Below, one piece after another: positions 1 through 8,427 of a stretch of DNA of 64,000 nucleotides. Position 1 is the first letter of the stretch; each line of letters begins with the position of its first letter. Origin of the DNA: Amycolatopsis roodepoortensis (GTDB lineage Bacteria; Actinomycetota; Actinomycetes; Mycobacteriales; Pseudonocardiaceae); NCBI RefSeq assembly GCF_014873915.1, contig NZ_JADBEJ010000005.1:1-64000 (forward strand), read 5' to 3'. A model generated the notes under the pieces. That model was not told the DNA's origin. It saw only the letters and a program-made list of their open reading frames with translations, and made no database searches. The translations under genes and the position numbers were made by a program.

Positions 1-84
1 CGAGTGCAGTAGGCTCGAGGCATCGGGGTAGAAACGTGCTCTCCTCGACTGGGCACGCGCATACGCGGTATCGAATGAACCGTC

Positions 85-105
85 ACTCCTTCTTTCCGAA
101 GGAGT
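85..105 (+). promoter_or_regulatory. Hairpin that pairs the ribosome binding site of the MFS gene
   Basis: CTCCTT at 86-91 is complementary to the Shine-Dalgarno AAGGAG at 99-104, and the flanking A85/T105 extends the stem to 7 bp around a 7-nt loop. The Shine-Dalgarno sits 9 nt before the TTG start at 114. Seen directly: the pairing. Inferred: translation of the exporter could be limited until the hairpin opens. It could also be coincidental, since an anti-SD sequence is a short motif. Confidence 0.4.
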
Positions 106-113
106 AGACCCCT

Positions 114-1505
114 TTGCGTACCCACGCTCTCACCGAGAAATGGCCCGCGCTGGCCGGGCTCTCGGCCGTCTTCCTGGTCGAGATGCTCGACAACTCGATC
201 CTCAACGTCGCGCTACCGACCATCGCCCGTGAACTCTCCGCCTCCACGACCACCCTGCAATGGGTGACCGGCGCCTACTCCGTCGTGTTCGGCGGCCTGA
301 TGCTGGCCTTCGGCGCGCTGGCCGACCGGGTGGGCAGGCGCAAGATCATGCTCACCGGGCTCGTCCTGCTCGGCGCGGCGAGCCTGGCCACGTTGTTCGT
401 CACCGCCGCCTGGCAGCTCATCGCCGTCCGGGCGCTCATGGGTGTCGCGGCCGCGATGACCACCCCGGGATCACTCGCCCTCGCGTTCCGCCTGTTCGAC
501 GAAGACGTACTGCGCATCCGCGCCACCACACTGATCTCGACCGTCGGTCTGATCGGTCTCGCCGTCGGGCCCACCGCCGGAGGGCTCGCGCTCGCCGTCG
601 CGCCGTGGCAGGCGCTGCTGCTGGTGAACGTGCCGGTCGCCGCGCTCGCGTTCCTCGGTATCCGGGCCGGTATCCCCGCCGACGATCCCGCCGGCCTGCA
701 CCGCGATCCGATCGACGTCGCCGGCGCGGTGCTGGGAACCGGGACGATCGTCCTCGCGCTGCTCGCCCCGACGCTCTTCGTCGAAGCGGGCACGGCCTCG
801 GGTCTGCCCTGGGGCGCCACCGTGGCCGCACTCGCCGCCGGAACCTGCTTCGTCCTCCGCGAGAAGACCGCCCGACACCCCTTGCTCGACCTGAAACTCA
901 TTGCCCGCCCGCTCGTGTCCAGCGGCCTGGCGCTCAAAGCCGCGGCGGGACTGGCGACCGCTGGGCTGAGCTATCTCGTGACGCTGCACCTCCAGTTCGG
1001 TCTCGGCTGGACGCCCGCGCAAGCCGCGTTGGGGATGCTGCCGCAGGTCGTCGTCCTCCTCGCCGGTGGCGCCCTCATCGGTCCGCTGATCACGCGCGTC
1101 GGCCTCACCAAGGCCGCCTGGGTCAGCGCCGCCGCGGTTGTGTGCGGGCTCGCGGTCTACACCGTGTTCGGCGGGCTCGGCTACGTCTGGATCGCTGTCG
1201 CGCTCGCCCTCGTCGCGGCGGGGATGCGCGTGGTCGGTGTCGTGGCGGGCACCAACGTCATGCGCGGCCTGCCCTCGAACCGGACCACCATCGGAGCCGC
1301 ACTCGTCGACACCGCCAGCGAGGTCACGACCGGGATCGGTATCGCGCTCAGCGGCACCATCCTCGCGCTGGTCTTCCCCGGCGCGCTGACCGCGGCCCTG
1401 CATTCAGCCGACTTCCTGACGGCGACCACCTACGCGGGCCTCGCCCTCACCCTGCTCTCCGCGGCATTGGTCGGTTTCGGCATCCTGCGCGCCCGAAGCG
1501 CGTGA
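114..1505 (+). CDS. MFS drug exporter, DHA2 (EmrB/QacA) type
   Basis: This 463-residue protein is almost entirely hydrophobic helices and fits the 14-helix DHA2 drug:H+ antiporter family of the inner membrane. The N-terminal region has the family pattern LDNSILNVALPTI (about residues 25-37). Motif A, GALADRVGRRKIM, lies at 67-79 in the loop between helices 2 and 3, and a motif C-like GLIGLAVGPTAGG lies in helix 5. The start is a TTG at 114 with AAGGAG 9 nt upstream. The stop lies inside a long palindrome shared with the convergent GH92 gene. The substrate is unknown. No regulator is seen in the 113 bases upstream, so one may lie outside the window. Confidence 0.85.
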   Translation: MRTHALTEKWPALAGLSAVFLVEMLDNSILNVALPTIARELSASTTTLQWVTGAYSVVFGGLMLAFGALADRVGRRKIMLTGLVLLGAASLATLFVTAAWQLIAVRALMGVAAAMTTPGSLALAFRLFDEDVLRIRATTLISTVGLIGLAVGPTAGGLALAVAPWQALLLVNVPVAALAFLGIRAGIPADDPAGLHRDPIDVAGAVLGTGTIVLALLAPTLFVEAGTASGLPWGATVAALAAGTCFVLREKTARHPLLDLKLIARPLVSSGLALKAAAGLATAGLSYLVTLHLQFGLGWTPAQAALGMLPQVVVLLAGGALIGPLITRVGLTKAAWVSAAAVVCGLAVYTVFGGLGYVWIAVALALVAAGMRVVGVVAGTNVMRGLPSNRTTIGAALVDTASEVTTGIGIALSGTILALVFPGALTAALHSADFLTATTYAGLALTLLSAALVGFGILRARSA

Positions 1506-1554
1506 AGGCCCCCTTCCCTCGGCTCAGCCGAGGGAAGGGGGCCTTCACGCGCTT
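1496..1554. terminator. Perfect 29-bp inverted repeat between convergent genes, probable bidirectional terminator
   Basis: The arms 1496-1524 and 1526-1554 are perfectly complementary around a single central base. The core reads GTGAAGGCCCCCTTCCCTC. The repeat includes the stop codon of the MFS gene and ends 11 bases before the stop of the opposing GH92 gene. A degenerate relative with the same outer GTGAAGG and inner CTCGGCT lies at 46891-46937. No U-tract is present, as is usual for high-GC actinomycete terminators. Confidence 0.7.
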
Positions 1555-1564
1555 ACCCGGAGGA

Positions 1565-4500
1565 CTACAGCTTCGCGCACTGCCCGGCGGCCGGGCCGCG
1601 GACGGTGTTCTGCAGGTCGTAGTCCGTCGGAGCAGGGGAGTTGGCCGCGCACGCCAGAGGTCCGCCGATCGTGCTGGCAGTCAGCACCGGCCCCTTGTTG
1701 CCCGTCAACGCCACCGGCCCGCCGATCTCGGTCAGCTCGATCGAGACCGTCCCGGTCGTCCCGGTGATCGCCACCGGGCCGCCCACCTTCGTCCGGTCCA
1801 GCAAGACCTGCGCCGCGCCGTTCGCCGTCAGCGGACCGGAGATCGAACCGCCGCGGACGATCAGACTCGCCCCCGCCGACACCGACACCGGACCGGAGAT
1901 CGTCGCACCGTCCACACAGGTCACCCCGTTCCGCACGGTCAGCGGCCCCTTGCGCTCGCCGGTGATCGTCTCCGTGCACGCCGCGTCGGGCTTGCCCAGC
2001 ACCTCGAACTCCGACAGCGACGCCTCGCCACCCGTGGTCGCGGTGACCTCGAGCCGGTAGTAGGCGTAATGCGCCGGATTCGCGATCTTGAACGCCCTGG
2101 TCTGCTGACGCCACTGGAACGTCTGGTCGGTCCGCTGATCCGCGACCGCCCACGTCTTCCCGTCGTAGGAGCCCTTCAGCACCCAGCTCTTCGCGTCACC
2201 CGCGCCCTTGCCCGAAGTCAGCGTGTAGAACGAACCCGCCTCGTTCGTCGAGGGCACCTGGTACTGGATCGGCGCCTTGACCTTCGCCTCGGTCCGCGAC
2301 GTGTTGTCGAAGAACGCGGCGTCCCCGCCGGAGACCGGCTTGGTGAGGTCGTGCACCGGGGTCGGCACCGCGTCGCCCTTGGTGATCGACTTCGGCGCGT
2401 CGTCCGGGCCGGTGCCCCACGACGACGGGTTCGGACCCATGTCGAAGTCGAGCGTCCCACCTCCTCCGATCGCCGAATGCGGCAGCGACGTCGACGTCTG
2501 CGCCTTGCCGTTGACCTTCAGGCCCTGCACGTAGACGTTCTTCGCGCTGTTCTTCGGCGCGTTGACCACGATCTTCTTGCCGCCGGGCAGGTTCACGGTC
2601 GCCTTGGTGAACAGCGGCGAGCCGATCGCGTAGTCCGAGCTGCCGACCTGCAGCGGGTAGAAGCCCAGCATGCCGAACAGCCACCAGGCCGACTGCTCGC
2701 CGTTGTCCTCGTCACCGCCGTAGCCCTGGCCGAGCTCACTGCCGACGTACAACCTGGCCAGCGCCTCGCGGACCTTCGCCTGCGTCTTCGACGGCTGACC
2801 CGCGTAGTCGTACATGTAGAGCGTGTGATGCGCGGCCTGGTTCGAATGCGCGTACATGCCCATCCGCACGTCCCGCGCCTCGGTCATCTCGTGGATGACG
2901 CCGGGGTAGGTGCCGAATTTGAGGCCCTGCTCCGGCTTGGCGAAGAACTCGTCCAATTTGGACGCCAGCCCCGCCTTGCCGCCGAAGAGGTTCGCCAGGC
3001 CCTGTCCGTCCTGCGGGACCGAGAACCGCATGCCGTAGGCGTTGGTCTCGGTGTAGTCGATACCCCAGACCTCCGGGTCGAACTCCTCCTTGCTCCGGGT
3101 GAACTTGCCCGCCGCGTCACGCCCCTGGAAGAAGCCGACACTCGGGTCGAACACGTTCACGTACTGGGTGGCCCGCTCGGTGAAGTACCCGTAGTTGTCC
3201 AGGTACTCCTGCTTGCGCGGATCGTTCGCCGGAGCCTCGTCGTGGAGTTTCTTCGACATGTTCGCGATCGCGTTGTCGTTGACGTAACCCTCGATCGCCC
3301 ACGAGAACCCGTGGTCCGCGGTGTTCGGCGCGTACCCGAGGAACGTGCCCTCGTCGATACCCTTGCGGCCGACCGCGCCGTTCGGCGGGGTCACCGTGGC
3401 GTTCTTGATCGCCGAGTCGTAGGCCGACTGGACGTCGAAACCCTTGACTCCCTTGAGATAGGCGTCCGCGAACGCGGCGTCCGAGCTGGTCCCGGTCATC
3501 AGGTCCGCGTACCCGGGGGAGGACCAGCGCGAGATCCAGCCGCCGTCACGGTACTGCTGCACGAAACCGTCGACGAGCCTGCCCGCGGTGTCCGGGCTGA
3601 GCAGCGAATACGCCGACCACACCGTGCGATAGGTGTCCCAGAACCCGTTGTTGACGTAGAACTCGCCGTCGACCAGTTTCGCCCCGGTCTGCGTCGGCGT
3701 GTCCGGACCGGCCTTGGGCGACACCGGGCTCGCGTACTTCTTCACCGGCTTCTCGACGGTGCCGACGTTCTCGAAACCCGAGTTCGGGTACAGGAACAGG
3801 CGGTAGAGGTTGGAGTACAGCGTGATCAGCTGGTCCTTCGAGGCACCTTCGACCTCGATGACCTTGAGCTTCTCGTCCCACGCGTTCTGCGCGGCGCCGG
3901 CGACGGATTCGAGCGTCGCGTTCGGAGCGAGCTCCTGCTCCATGTTCTTCTTCGCCTGGTCCACGCTGATCAGCGACGTCGCGATCCGCATGTTCACCGT
4001 CTTGTCGGCACCCGCGTCGAACTTCAGGTACCCGAGGACGTTGTCCCGCTTCTGATCACCCGAACCGGTCGACAGCTTCGAACCCGCGGTCACCGGCTTG
4101 TCGAACGTGGCGTAGACGAACATCCGCGTCGCACCGGCCGACAGCCCGCTCTTCACGTCGCTGTACCCGGTGATCGACCGGCCCGCCGGGTCGAGGGTCA
4201 GCCCGCCGTTGTTGTTGACGTTGTCGAAGATCAGGTTCGAGTCCGCCCCGGGGAACTTGAAGCGGTACAACGCCGCGTGATCGGTCGGCGCGACCTCGGC
4301 CTTGATCCCGTTCTCGAAGTCGACGCCGTAGTAATGCGCCCGCGCGGTCTCGTTGGAGTGCTTGAACGGCAGCTTCCGCGCCTCACGGTCCGGATTCGGC
4401 ACGCCGGACGCGGTCGAGGGCAGGAACTGGAAGGTCTGCCGGTCCGCCATCCACGGACTCGGCGCGTGGCTCGCGGAGAACGCCTGCAGCGCGGGGAGGT

Positions 4501-5857
4501 TCTGCTCGTTGTTGCGCGAGTGGTACGAGTACATCCAGCTCAACGTGCCCGCGTCGGTCGTCGGGATCCAGAAGTTGAACCCGTGCGGGACCGCGGTCGC
4601 GGGCATGTTGTTGCCGCGCGAGAACGACCCGTTCGACAGCGAGCCGCGCGTGGTCAGCACGTTGTCGGACGGGCGAAGGCTCGCCGGCGGCGTCGGCGTC
4701 GCCGAGACCTTGATGTCGTCCAGCCAGCCCTGCAGCGAACCGGGCCCGTCGGCGTTGTCGTAGCCGACCAGGATCCGGTCGACCGTCTTGCCCTTGGCGA
4801 CCACGCCGATCTGCGAGCGCACCAGGTTCCACTGGTTGGTGTAGAGCACCTTGCTCGCGCCCTGGCCCTGCGGGGAGAGCCCGAAACCGTACTGGTCGAC
4901 CGCGCCGAGCTGGCTCAGGTAGGTGCCGTCGGTGAACGCCAGATCCACCGCGACGTTCGTGCTCGGGTACTTGAGGTCGCCGCGGATGAACTCCGGCTGC
5001 ACCTTGTACGACAGCTCCGAGGTCGCCGCCACCGGGATGTCGACGTCGAAGATCTTGTTGTACGACCAGCCGTGCCCCTGCGCCTTGTGGCTGCCGGAGT
5101 AGCGGAACGCGCGCAGGCCGGTGAACCCGACCCGGTTCTTGCTGGTGTAACCGCTGCCCGGACCGCTGTCGGTGAAGCTGCGCATGTTCGGCAACGCCGG
5201 CGGGGCCGGGTCCTCGTTGGCCAGCAGCAGCTCCGAGAGCTGCAGGATCGGGCCACCGTTGTTCTTGGTGATCTCGAGCCGGAAGAACTTGTACGCGGCG
5301 CTCGCGGCGGCGAGGCGGTACTCCTTCTTCTGGAACGGCTCGCTGAACTTCTGGCCGGTCTGCCTGTCCAGATCGGTCCAGGACTTGCCGTCGGCGGAAC
5401 CCTGGAGCGTCCAGTCCTGCGGGTTGCGGTTGTCGAAGTCGTTCGCCGAGGACAACGCGTACCGGGTGATCGACGTCGGCTCGGACAGCGTGACCTGCGC
5501 CCAGCCGGTCGGGGTCCAGGCCAGCCACTTGGTGTCGGTCGACCCGTCGACCAGGTTCCCCACCCCCTCGTTCGGGGTGTTCTCGCTGTTCGCGGTGACC
5601 TCGGTGACCTTGCCGCGGATGTCACCGGGGATGGTGGTGGCGTTCGCGCCGTCGACACCGAACGCCTTCGGCTTGCCGGACGGATCGACGTCGACGGTGT
5701 CGCTCCACGTCGGCTGCGGTTCACCTTGCTCGAAGGACGAGTAGAAATCCGGTGGGGCCTCTTCGGCCGCGGCGGTGGCGGGGAGGGCTACCAGCCCGGA
5801 CGCCACGACCGTGGCACTCAGAAGGCTGCAGACCCAGGGTCTGACGCTTCGGGGCAT
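1565..5857 (-). CDS. Secreted GH92 alpha-1,2-mannosidase with F5/8-type and C-terminal repeat domains
   Basis: This 1430-residue protein belongs to glycoside hydrolase family 92, calcium-dependent exo-alpha-mannosidases that trim mannans and N-glycans outside the cell. I start it at the ATG at 5857, which gives a signal peptide ending near ATAAAEE (about residue 31). A discoidin/F5/8-type C domain follows (about 85-230), then a lectin-like segment, then the GH92 core. Core motifs include NNGFWDTYRTVWSAY, HSNQAAHH and GDEDNGEQSAWW followed by GFYP. A second F5/8-like domain lies near 1180-1300. The last ~125 residues are short beta-helix-like repeats of the pattern GGPVAxTG with two or more Cys. 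The divergent neighbour is another secreted hydrolase. An upstream palindrome may be its operator. Confidence 0.9.
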   Translation of the reverse strand: MPRSVRPWVCSLLSATVVASGLVALPATAAAEEAPPDFYSSFEQGEPQPTWSDTVDVDPSGKPKAFGVDGANATTIPGDIRGKVTEVTANSENTPNEGVGNLVDGSTDTKWLAWTPTGWAQVTLSEPTSITRYALSSANDFDNRNPQDWTLQGSADGKSWTDLDRQTGQKFSEPFQKKEYRLAAASAAYKFFRLEITKNNGGPILQLSELLLANEDPAPPALPNMRSFTDSGPGSGYTSKNRVGFTGLRAFRYSGSHKAQGHGWSYNKIFDVDIPVAATSELSYKVQPEFIRGDLKYPSTNVAVDLAFTDGTYLSQLGAVDQYGFGLSPQGQGASKVLYTNQWNLVRSQIGVVAKGKTVDRILVGYDNADGPGSLQGWLDDIKVSATPTPPASLRPSDNVLTTRGSLSNGSFSRGNNMPATAVPHGFNFWIPTTDAGTLSWMYSYHSRNNEQNLPALQAFSASHAPSPWMADRQTFQFLPSTASGVPNPDREARKLPFKHSNETARAHYYGVDFENGIKAEVAPTDHAALYRFKFPGADSNLIFDNVNNNGGLTLDPAGRSITGYSDVKSGLSAGATRMFVYATFDKPVTAGSKLSTGSGDQKRDNVLGYLKFDAGADKTVNMRIATSLISVDQAKKNMEQELAPNATLESVAGAAQNAWDEKLKVIEVEGASKDQLITLYSNLYRLFLYPNSGFENVGTVEKPVKKYASPVSPKAGPDTPTQTGAKLVDGEFYVNNGFWDTYRTVWSAYSLLSPDTAGRLVDGFVQQYRDGGWISRWSSPGYADLMTGTSSDAAFADAYLKGVKGFDVQSAYDSAIKNATVTPPNGAVGRKGIDEGTFLGYAPNTADHGFSWAIEGYVNDNAIANMSKKLHDEAPANDPRKQEYLDNYGYFTERATQYVNVFDPSVGFFQGRDAAGKFTRSKEEFDPEVWGIDYTETNAYGMRFSVPQDGQGLANLFGGKAGLASKLDEFFAKPEQGLKFGTYPGVIHEMTEARDVRMGMYAHSNQAAHHTLYMYDYAGQPSKTQAKVREALARLYVGSELGQGYGGDEDNGEQSAWWLFGMLGFYPLQVGSSDYAIGSPLFTKATVNLPGGKKIVVNAPKNSAKNVYVQGLKVNGKAQTSTSLPHSAIGGGGTLDFDMGPNPSSWGTGPDDAPKSITKGDAVPTPVHDLTKPVSGGDAAFFDNTSRTEAKVKAPIQYQVPSTNEAGSFYTLTSGKGAGDAKSWVLKGSYDGKTWAVADQRTDQTFQWRQQTRAFKIANPAHYAYYRLEVTATTGGEASLSEFEVLGKPDAACTETITGERKGPLTVRNGVTCVDGATISGPVSVSAGASLIVRGGSISGPLTANGAAQVLLDRTKVGGPVAITGTTGTVSIELTEIGGPVALTGNKGPVLTASTIGGPLACAANSPAPTDYDLQNTVRGPAAGQCAKL

Positions 5858-5917
5858 CGTTGCACCAATGCTTTCTCGCAGGGGGACCGGTGACGCCAAG
5901 AGAGAAAAACTCGGTTG

Positions 5918-5931
5918 TGACATCGATGTCA
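5918..5931. promoter_or_regulatory. Perfect palindrome TGACATCGATGTCA, candidate operator
   Basis: A 14-bp perfect palindrome lies 60 bases before the GH92 start and 127 bases before the divergent esterase start. LacI-family repressors of carbohydrate hydrolases bind short palindromes with a central CG, so a LacI-type sugar-responsive repressor is a reasonable guess. No such regulator gene is in the window. Confidence 0.45.
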
Positions 5932-6057
5932 AGACACTCGGACAAACCTGGCCCGAACTGGACAACCCGGATGCCCGCAAACCCGGTGGACAACCGATGG
6001 GGCCAGGGCCAGAGTGAAGACACGACTGAAGCCGATCCGGGAAACTGGGGTGGGGAA

Positions 6058-7701
6058 ATGCGGCGGTTGCCCATGCTCGGCGTGGCAGCGCTCATCACGG
6101 CAAGCTCGATACTCACGGCACCGGCGGCCACCGCCGGCGAAACCACCTTCCGTCCGGTGCGCACCTGCGCCGACCTGGTGCGGACCTACGACGTCCCCGG
6201 CGCGGTCACGCACGTCGAAACCGCGACCGTGGTGCCCGCGACGGCGACCGAACCGGAGAACTGCGACGTCCGCGGCTACGTCGAACCGGCGGTGCGGTTC
6301 CAGCTGCGGCTGCCGACCAAGACCTACGCGGGGCGGTACCTGCAGTTCGGCTGCGGCGGCTTCTGCGGGGTGGTGACCACGCCGCCGTTCGCCGACTGCG
6401 GCCTCCCGCACGGCGGTGACGTCGCTGTCGCGGCCACCGACGACGGGCACGTCGGCAAGACCCCGGCCATCGTCGACGACGGCAAGTGGGCCGAAAACGA
6501 TCAGGCCGCGCGCGACGACTTCGCCTTCCGCGCGCCGCACGTGGTCTCGAAGGCGTCCAAGCGTCTGATCACCCAGTTCTACGGTGCTCCGCCGAAGAAG
6601 TCGTACTTCAGCGGCTGCTCCGACGGCGGTCGCGAGGCGCTTCTGCTCGCGCAGCGCTATCCCCGTGACTTCGAAGGCATCGTCGCGGGCGCGCCGGCCG
6701 GATACTGGGGGCCGCTGCTCGGTGTCTACCAGACCTGGCTCGCCAAGGTGAACACCGGCGCCGACGGCAAGCCGATCCTGACCGAAGACAAACTGCCGGC
6801 CCTGCACGCCGCCGCACTGTCCACTTGCGACAAGTCCGACGGGCTCGGCGACGGCGCCATCGACGATCCGCGCACCTGCCGCTTCGACCCGGCCACGATC
6901 GCCTGCCCGCCGGGCACCGACAACGCGGGCTGCCTCACCGCCGCGCAGGTCGAAGCCACCAAGAAGATCTACGCCCCGCCGACCGACGAACGCGGCCGCA
7001 AACTGTACCCGGGCGGCCAGACCGTCGGCTCCGAACTGTCCTGGTACGGCTGGATCATCCCGTCGCCGGAAACCGGCGGCATCCCGTTCGCCCACGCGCT
7101 CGCCGACAACTACCTGAAGTACATGGCCTACCCGATCGGGACACCGCATTCGTCGGTCGAGAAGTTCGGCTTCACCGCCCGTGAATTCGACAGGCTGACC
7201 CCGGAAGGCGTCCGCTCCAACGCGATGTCGACGGATCTGCGCGAATTCCGGCGCGCGGGCGGGAAACTCGTGATCTGGCACGGCTGGGCGGACCAGGCGA
7301 TCCCCGCCGCGGGCAGCATCGACTACTACGAACGGCTCACCCGCGCCAACGGCGGCCCCGCCGCGACACGGGACTGGGCGCGGCTGTTCATGGTGCCCGG
7401 CCTCTACCACTGCGCGACCGGCGACAAGCTGACCGAATACGACCCGCTGAAGGAACTCGTCTCCTGGGTCGAGCGCGGCACCGCGCCGGACCGGACGATC
7501 GCCACCGGCCGCGACGCCGACGGCAAGGTCTTCCGCACGCGGCCGGTGTTCCCGTACCCGCTGCAGGCGAAGTACGACGGCACCGGAAGCGTCGACGACG
7601 CGGCGAACTTCGTGCCTGTCCCGCCTGCGCGGCCCTCGCACGATCTTGTGAACTGGGCGGGGAACGGGCTGTACGGGAAGGCGGGGCCGGTCGCTCCCTG
7701 A
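6058..7701 (+). CDS. Secreted tannase/feruloyl-esterase family hydrolase
   Basis: This 547-residue protein has a signal peptide (MRRLPMLGVAALITASSILTA start, cleavage near residues 24-27) and the CS-D-HC signature of the tannase/feruloyl esterase family. Cys187-Ser188 lies in SGCSDGGREAL, Asp412 in HGWADQAI and His451-Cys452 in GLYHCATGD. In this family the Cys pair forms a disulfide that positions Ser and His. It should hydrolyse ester bonds of plant phenolics or related aromatic esters outside the cell; the exact substrate cannot be read from sequence. I chose the ATG at 6058 because it starts the signal peptide and follows a GGGGTGGGGA purine run. A long palindrome follows the stop. Confidence 0.85.
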   Translation: MRRLPMLGVAALITASSILTAPAATAGETTFRPVRTCADLVRTYDVPGAVTHVETATVVPATATEPENCDVRGYVEPAVRFQLRLPTKTYAGRYLQFGCGGFCGVVTTPPFADCGLPHGGDVAVAATDDGHVGKTPAIVDDGKWAENDQAARDDFAFRAPHVVSKASKRLITQFYGAPPKKSYFSGCSDGGREALLLAQRYPRDFEGIVAGAPAGYWGPLLGVYQTWLAKVNTGADGKPILTEDKLPALHAAALSTCDKSDGLGDGAIDDPRTCRFDPATIACPPGTDNAGCLTAAQVEATKKIYAPPTDERGRKLYPGGQTVGSELSWYGWIIPSPETGGIPFAHALADNYLKYMAYPIGTPHSSVEKFGFTAREFDRLTPEGVRSNAMSTDLREFRRAGGKLVIWHGWADQAIPAAGSIDYYERLTRANGGPAATRDWARLFMVPGLYHCATGDKLTEYDPLKELVSWVERGTAPDRTIATGRDADGKVFRTRPVFPYPLQAKYDGTGSVDDAANFVPVPPARPSHDLVNWAGNGLYGKAGPVAP

Positions 7702-7718
7702 GAGGTGTCGTGGCGCGT

Positions 7719-7764
7719 CTCGTGAGTGGTAAAGACGGTTAGAACCGTCCTTACCACTCACGAG
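7719..7764. terminator. Long inverted repeat between convergent genes, probable bidirectional terminator
   Basis: The arms 7719-7740 and 7743-7764 (CTCGTGAGTGGTAAAGACGG outward core) pair over 22 bp with one mismatch and a 2-nt centre. The repeat lies exactly between the esterase stop and the ABC ATPase stop at 7765. A close sister copy lies at 17151-17196 and a half copy at 16871-16892, so this is a repeat family, not only a local terminator. Confidence 0.7.
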
Positions 7765-8427
7765 TCAGGAAAGGACGCCGTCCAGCAGCCGTACCCGCCG
7801 GTCCGCGATCCGGTGCACCTCGTCGTCGTGCGTCGCCACGATGACCGCCGCGCCCTCTTCGGCGCAGCGCCGCAGCAGCCGAAGCACGCGCGGCGTGCTC
7901 CCGGCGTCCAGGTGCGCCGTCGGCTCGTCGGTGAGCAGGACCCGGGGCCGCCCGCTGACGGCCCTGGCGAGCGCGACCCGTTGCTGCTGCCCAAAGGAGA
8001 CCTCGAGCGGGTAGCGGTCCCCGAGGTCGCCGATCCCGAGTTCCTCCAGCAGCTCCGAAACCCGAGCGTGGATGTCCTTCGCGCTGGGCTTGGGGACGTC
8101 GGACCGGAGCCGCAGCGGCAGCGCCACGTTCTCCGCGATGGTCAGTTCGTTCGCGAGACCGAGCGCCTGCGGCAGGACGGCGCAGGTGTGCCACGGCGGC
8201 GCCCCCGCTATCGGGACGCCGTCCAGCAGGACACTGCCGGAATCGGGCGAGTCGAAACCGCACAGCAGCGCCAGCAGCGCGCTCTTTCCGGAACCCGACC
8301 GGCCGGACACGGTGACCAGTTCGCCCGGGGCCACCCGGAGTTCGAGCCCGCGCAGGACTTCGACGTCCCCGCTGGGATGGGGGAACCGGCGGCGCAACCC
8401 GACGGCCTCGAGGGCGGGTTCCGCCAT
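7765..8427 (-). CDS. ABC transporter ATP-binding protein (MacB/LolD type), second copy
   Basis: This 220-residue ATPase carries the Walker A SGRSGSGKSALL, the signature EVSFGQQQRVALARAV, and the Walker B VLLTDEPTAHLD. The signature begins SFGQQ instead of the canonical LSGGQ, which is unusual and could lower activity. Its ATG at 8427 shares one base with the stop of the upstream ATPase, so the two are translationally coupled. With that ATPase and the FtsX-type permease it forms an exporter of the antimicrobial-peptide/lipoprotein family. Longer in-frame starts read through the upstream gene and are not credible. Confidence 0.85.
   Translation of the reverse strand: MAEPALEAVGLRRRFPHPSGDVEVLRGLELRVAPGELVTVSGRSGSGKSALLALLCGFDSPDSGSVLLDGVPIAGAPPWHTCAVLPQALGLANELTIAENVALPLRLRSDVPKPSAKDIHARVSELLEELGIGDLGDRYPLEVSFGQQQRVALARAVSGRPRVLLTDEPTAHLDAGSTPRVLRLLRRCAEEGAAVIVATHDDEVHRIADRRVRLLDGVLS

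Noticed and set aside
260..5893. An 1877-residue open frame on the + strand opposite the MFS and GH92 genes
   Set aside because: It is Arg/Gly/Val-rich with no motifs and lies antisense to the GH92 gene; high GC suppresses stops in this frame.
5929..7761. A 610-residue open frame antisense to the tannase-like gene
   Set aside because: Composition is Arg/Gly/Val-rich without motifs and the sense strand encodes a complete CS-D-HC enzyme with signal peptide.
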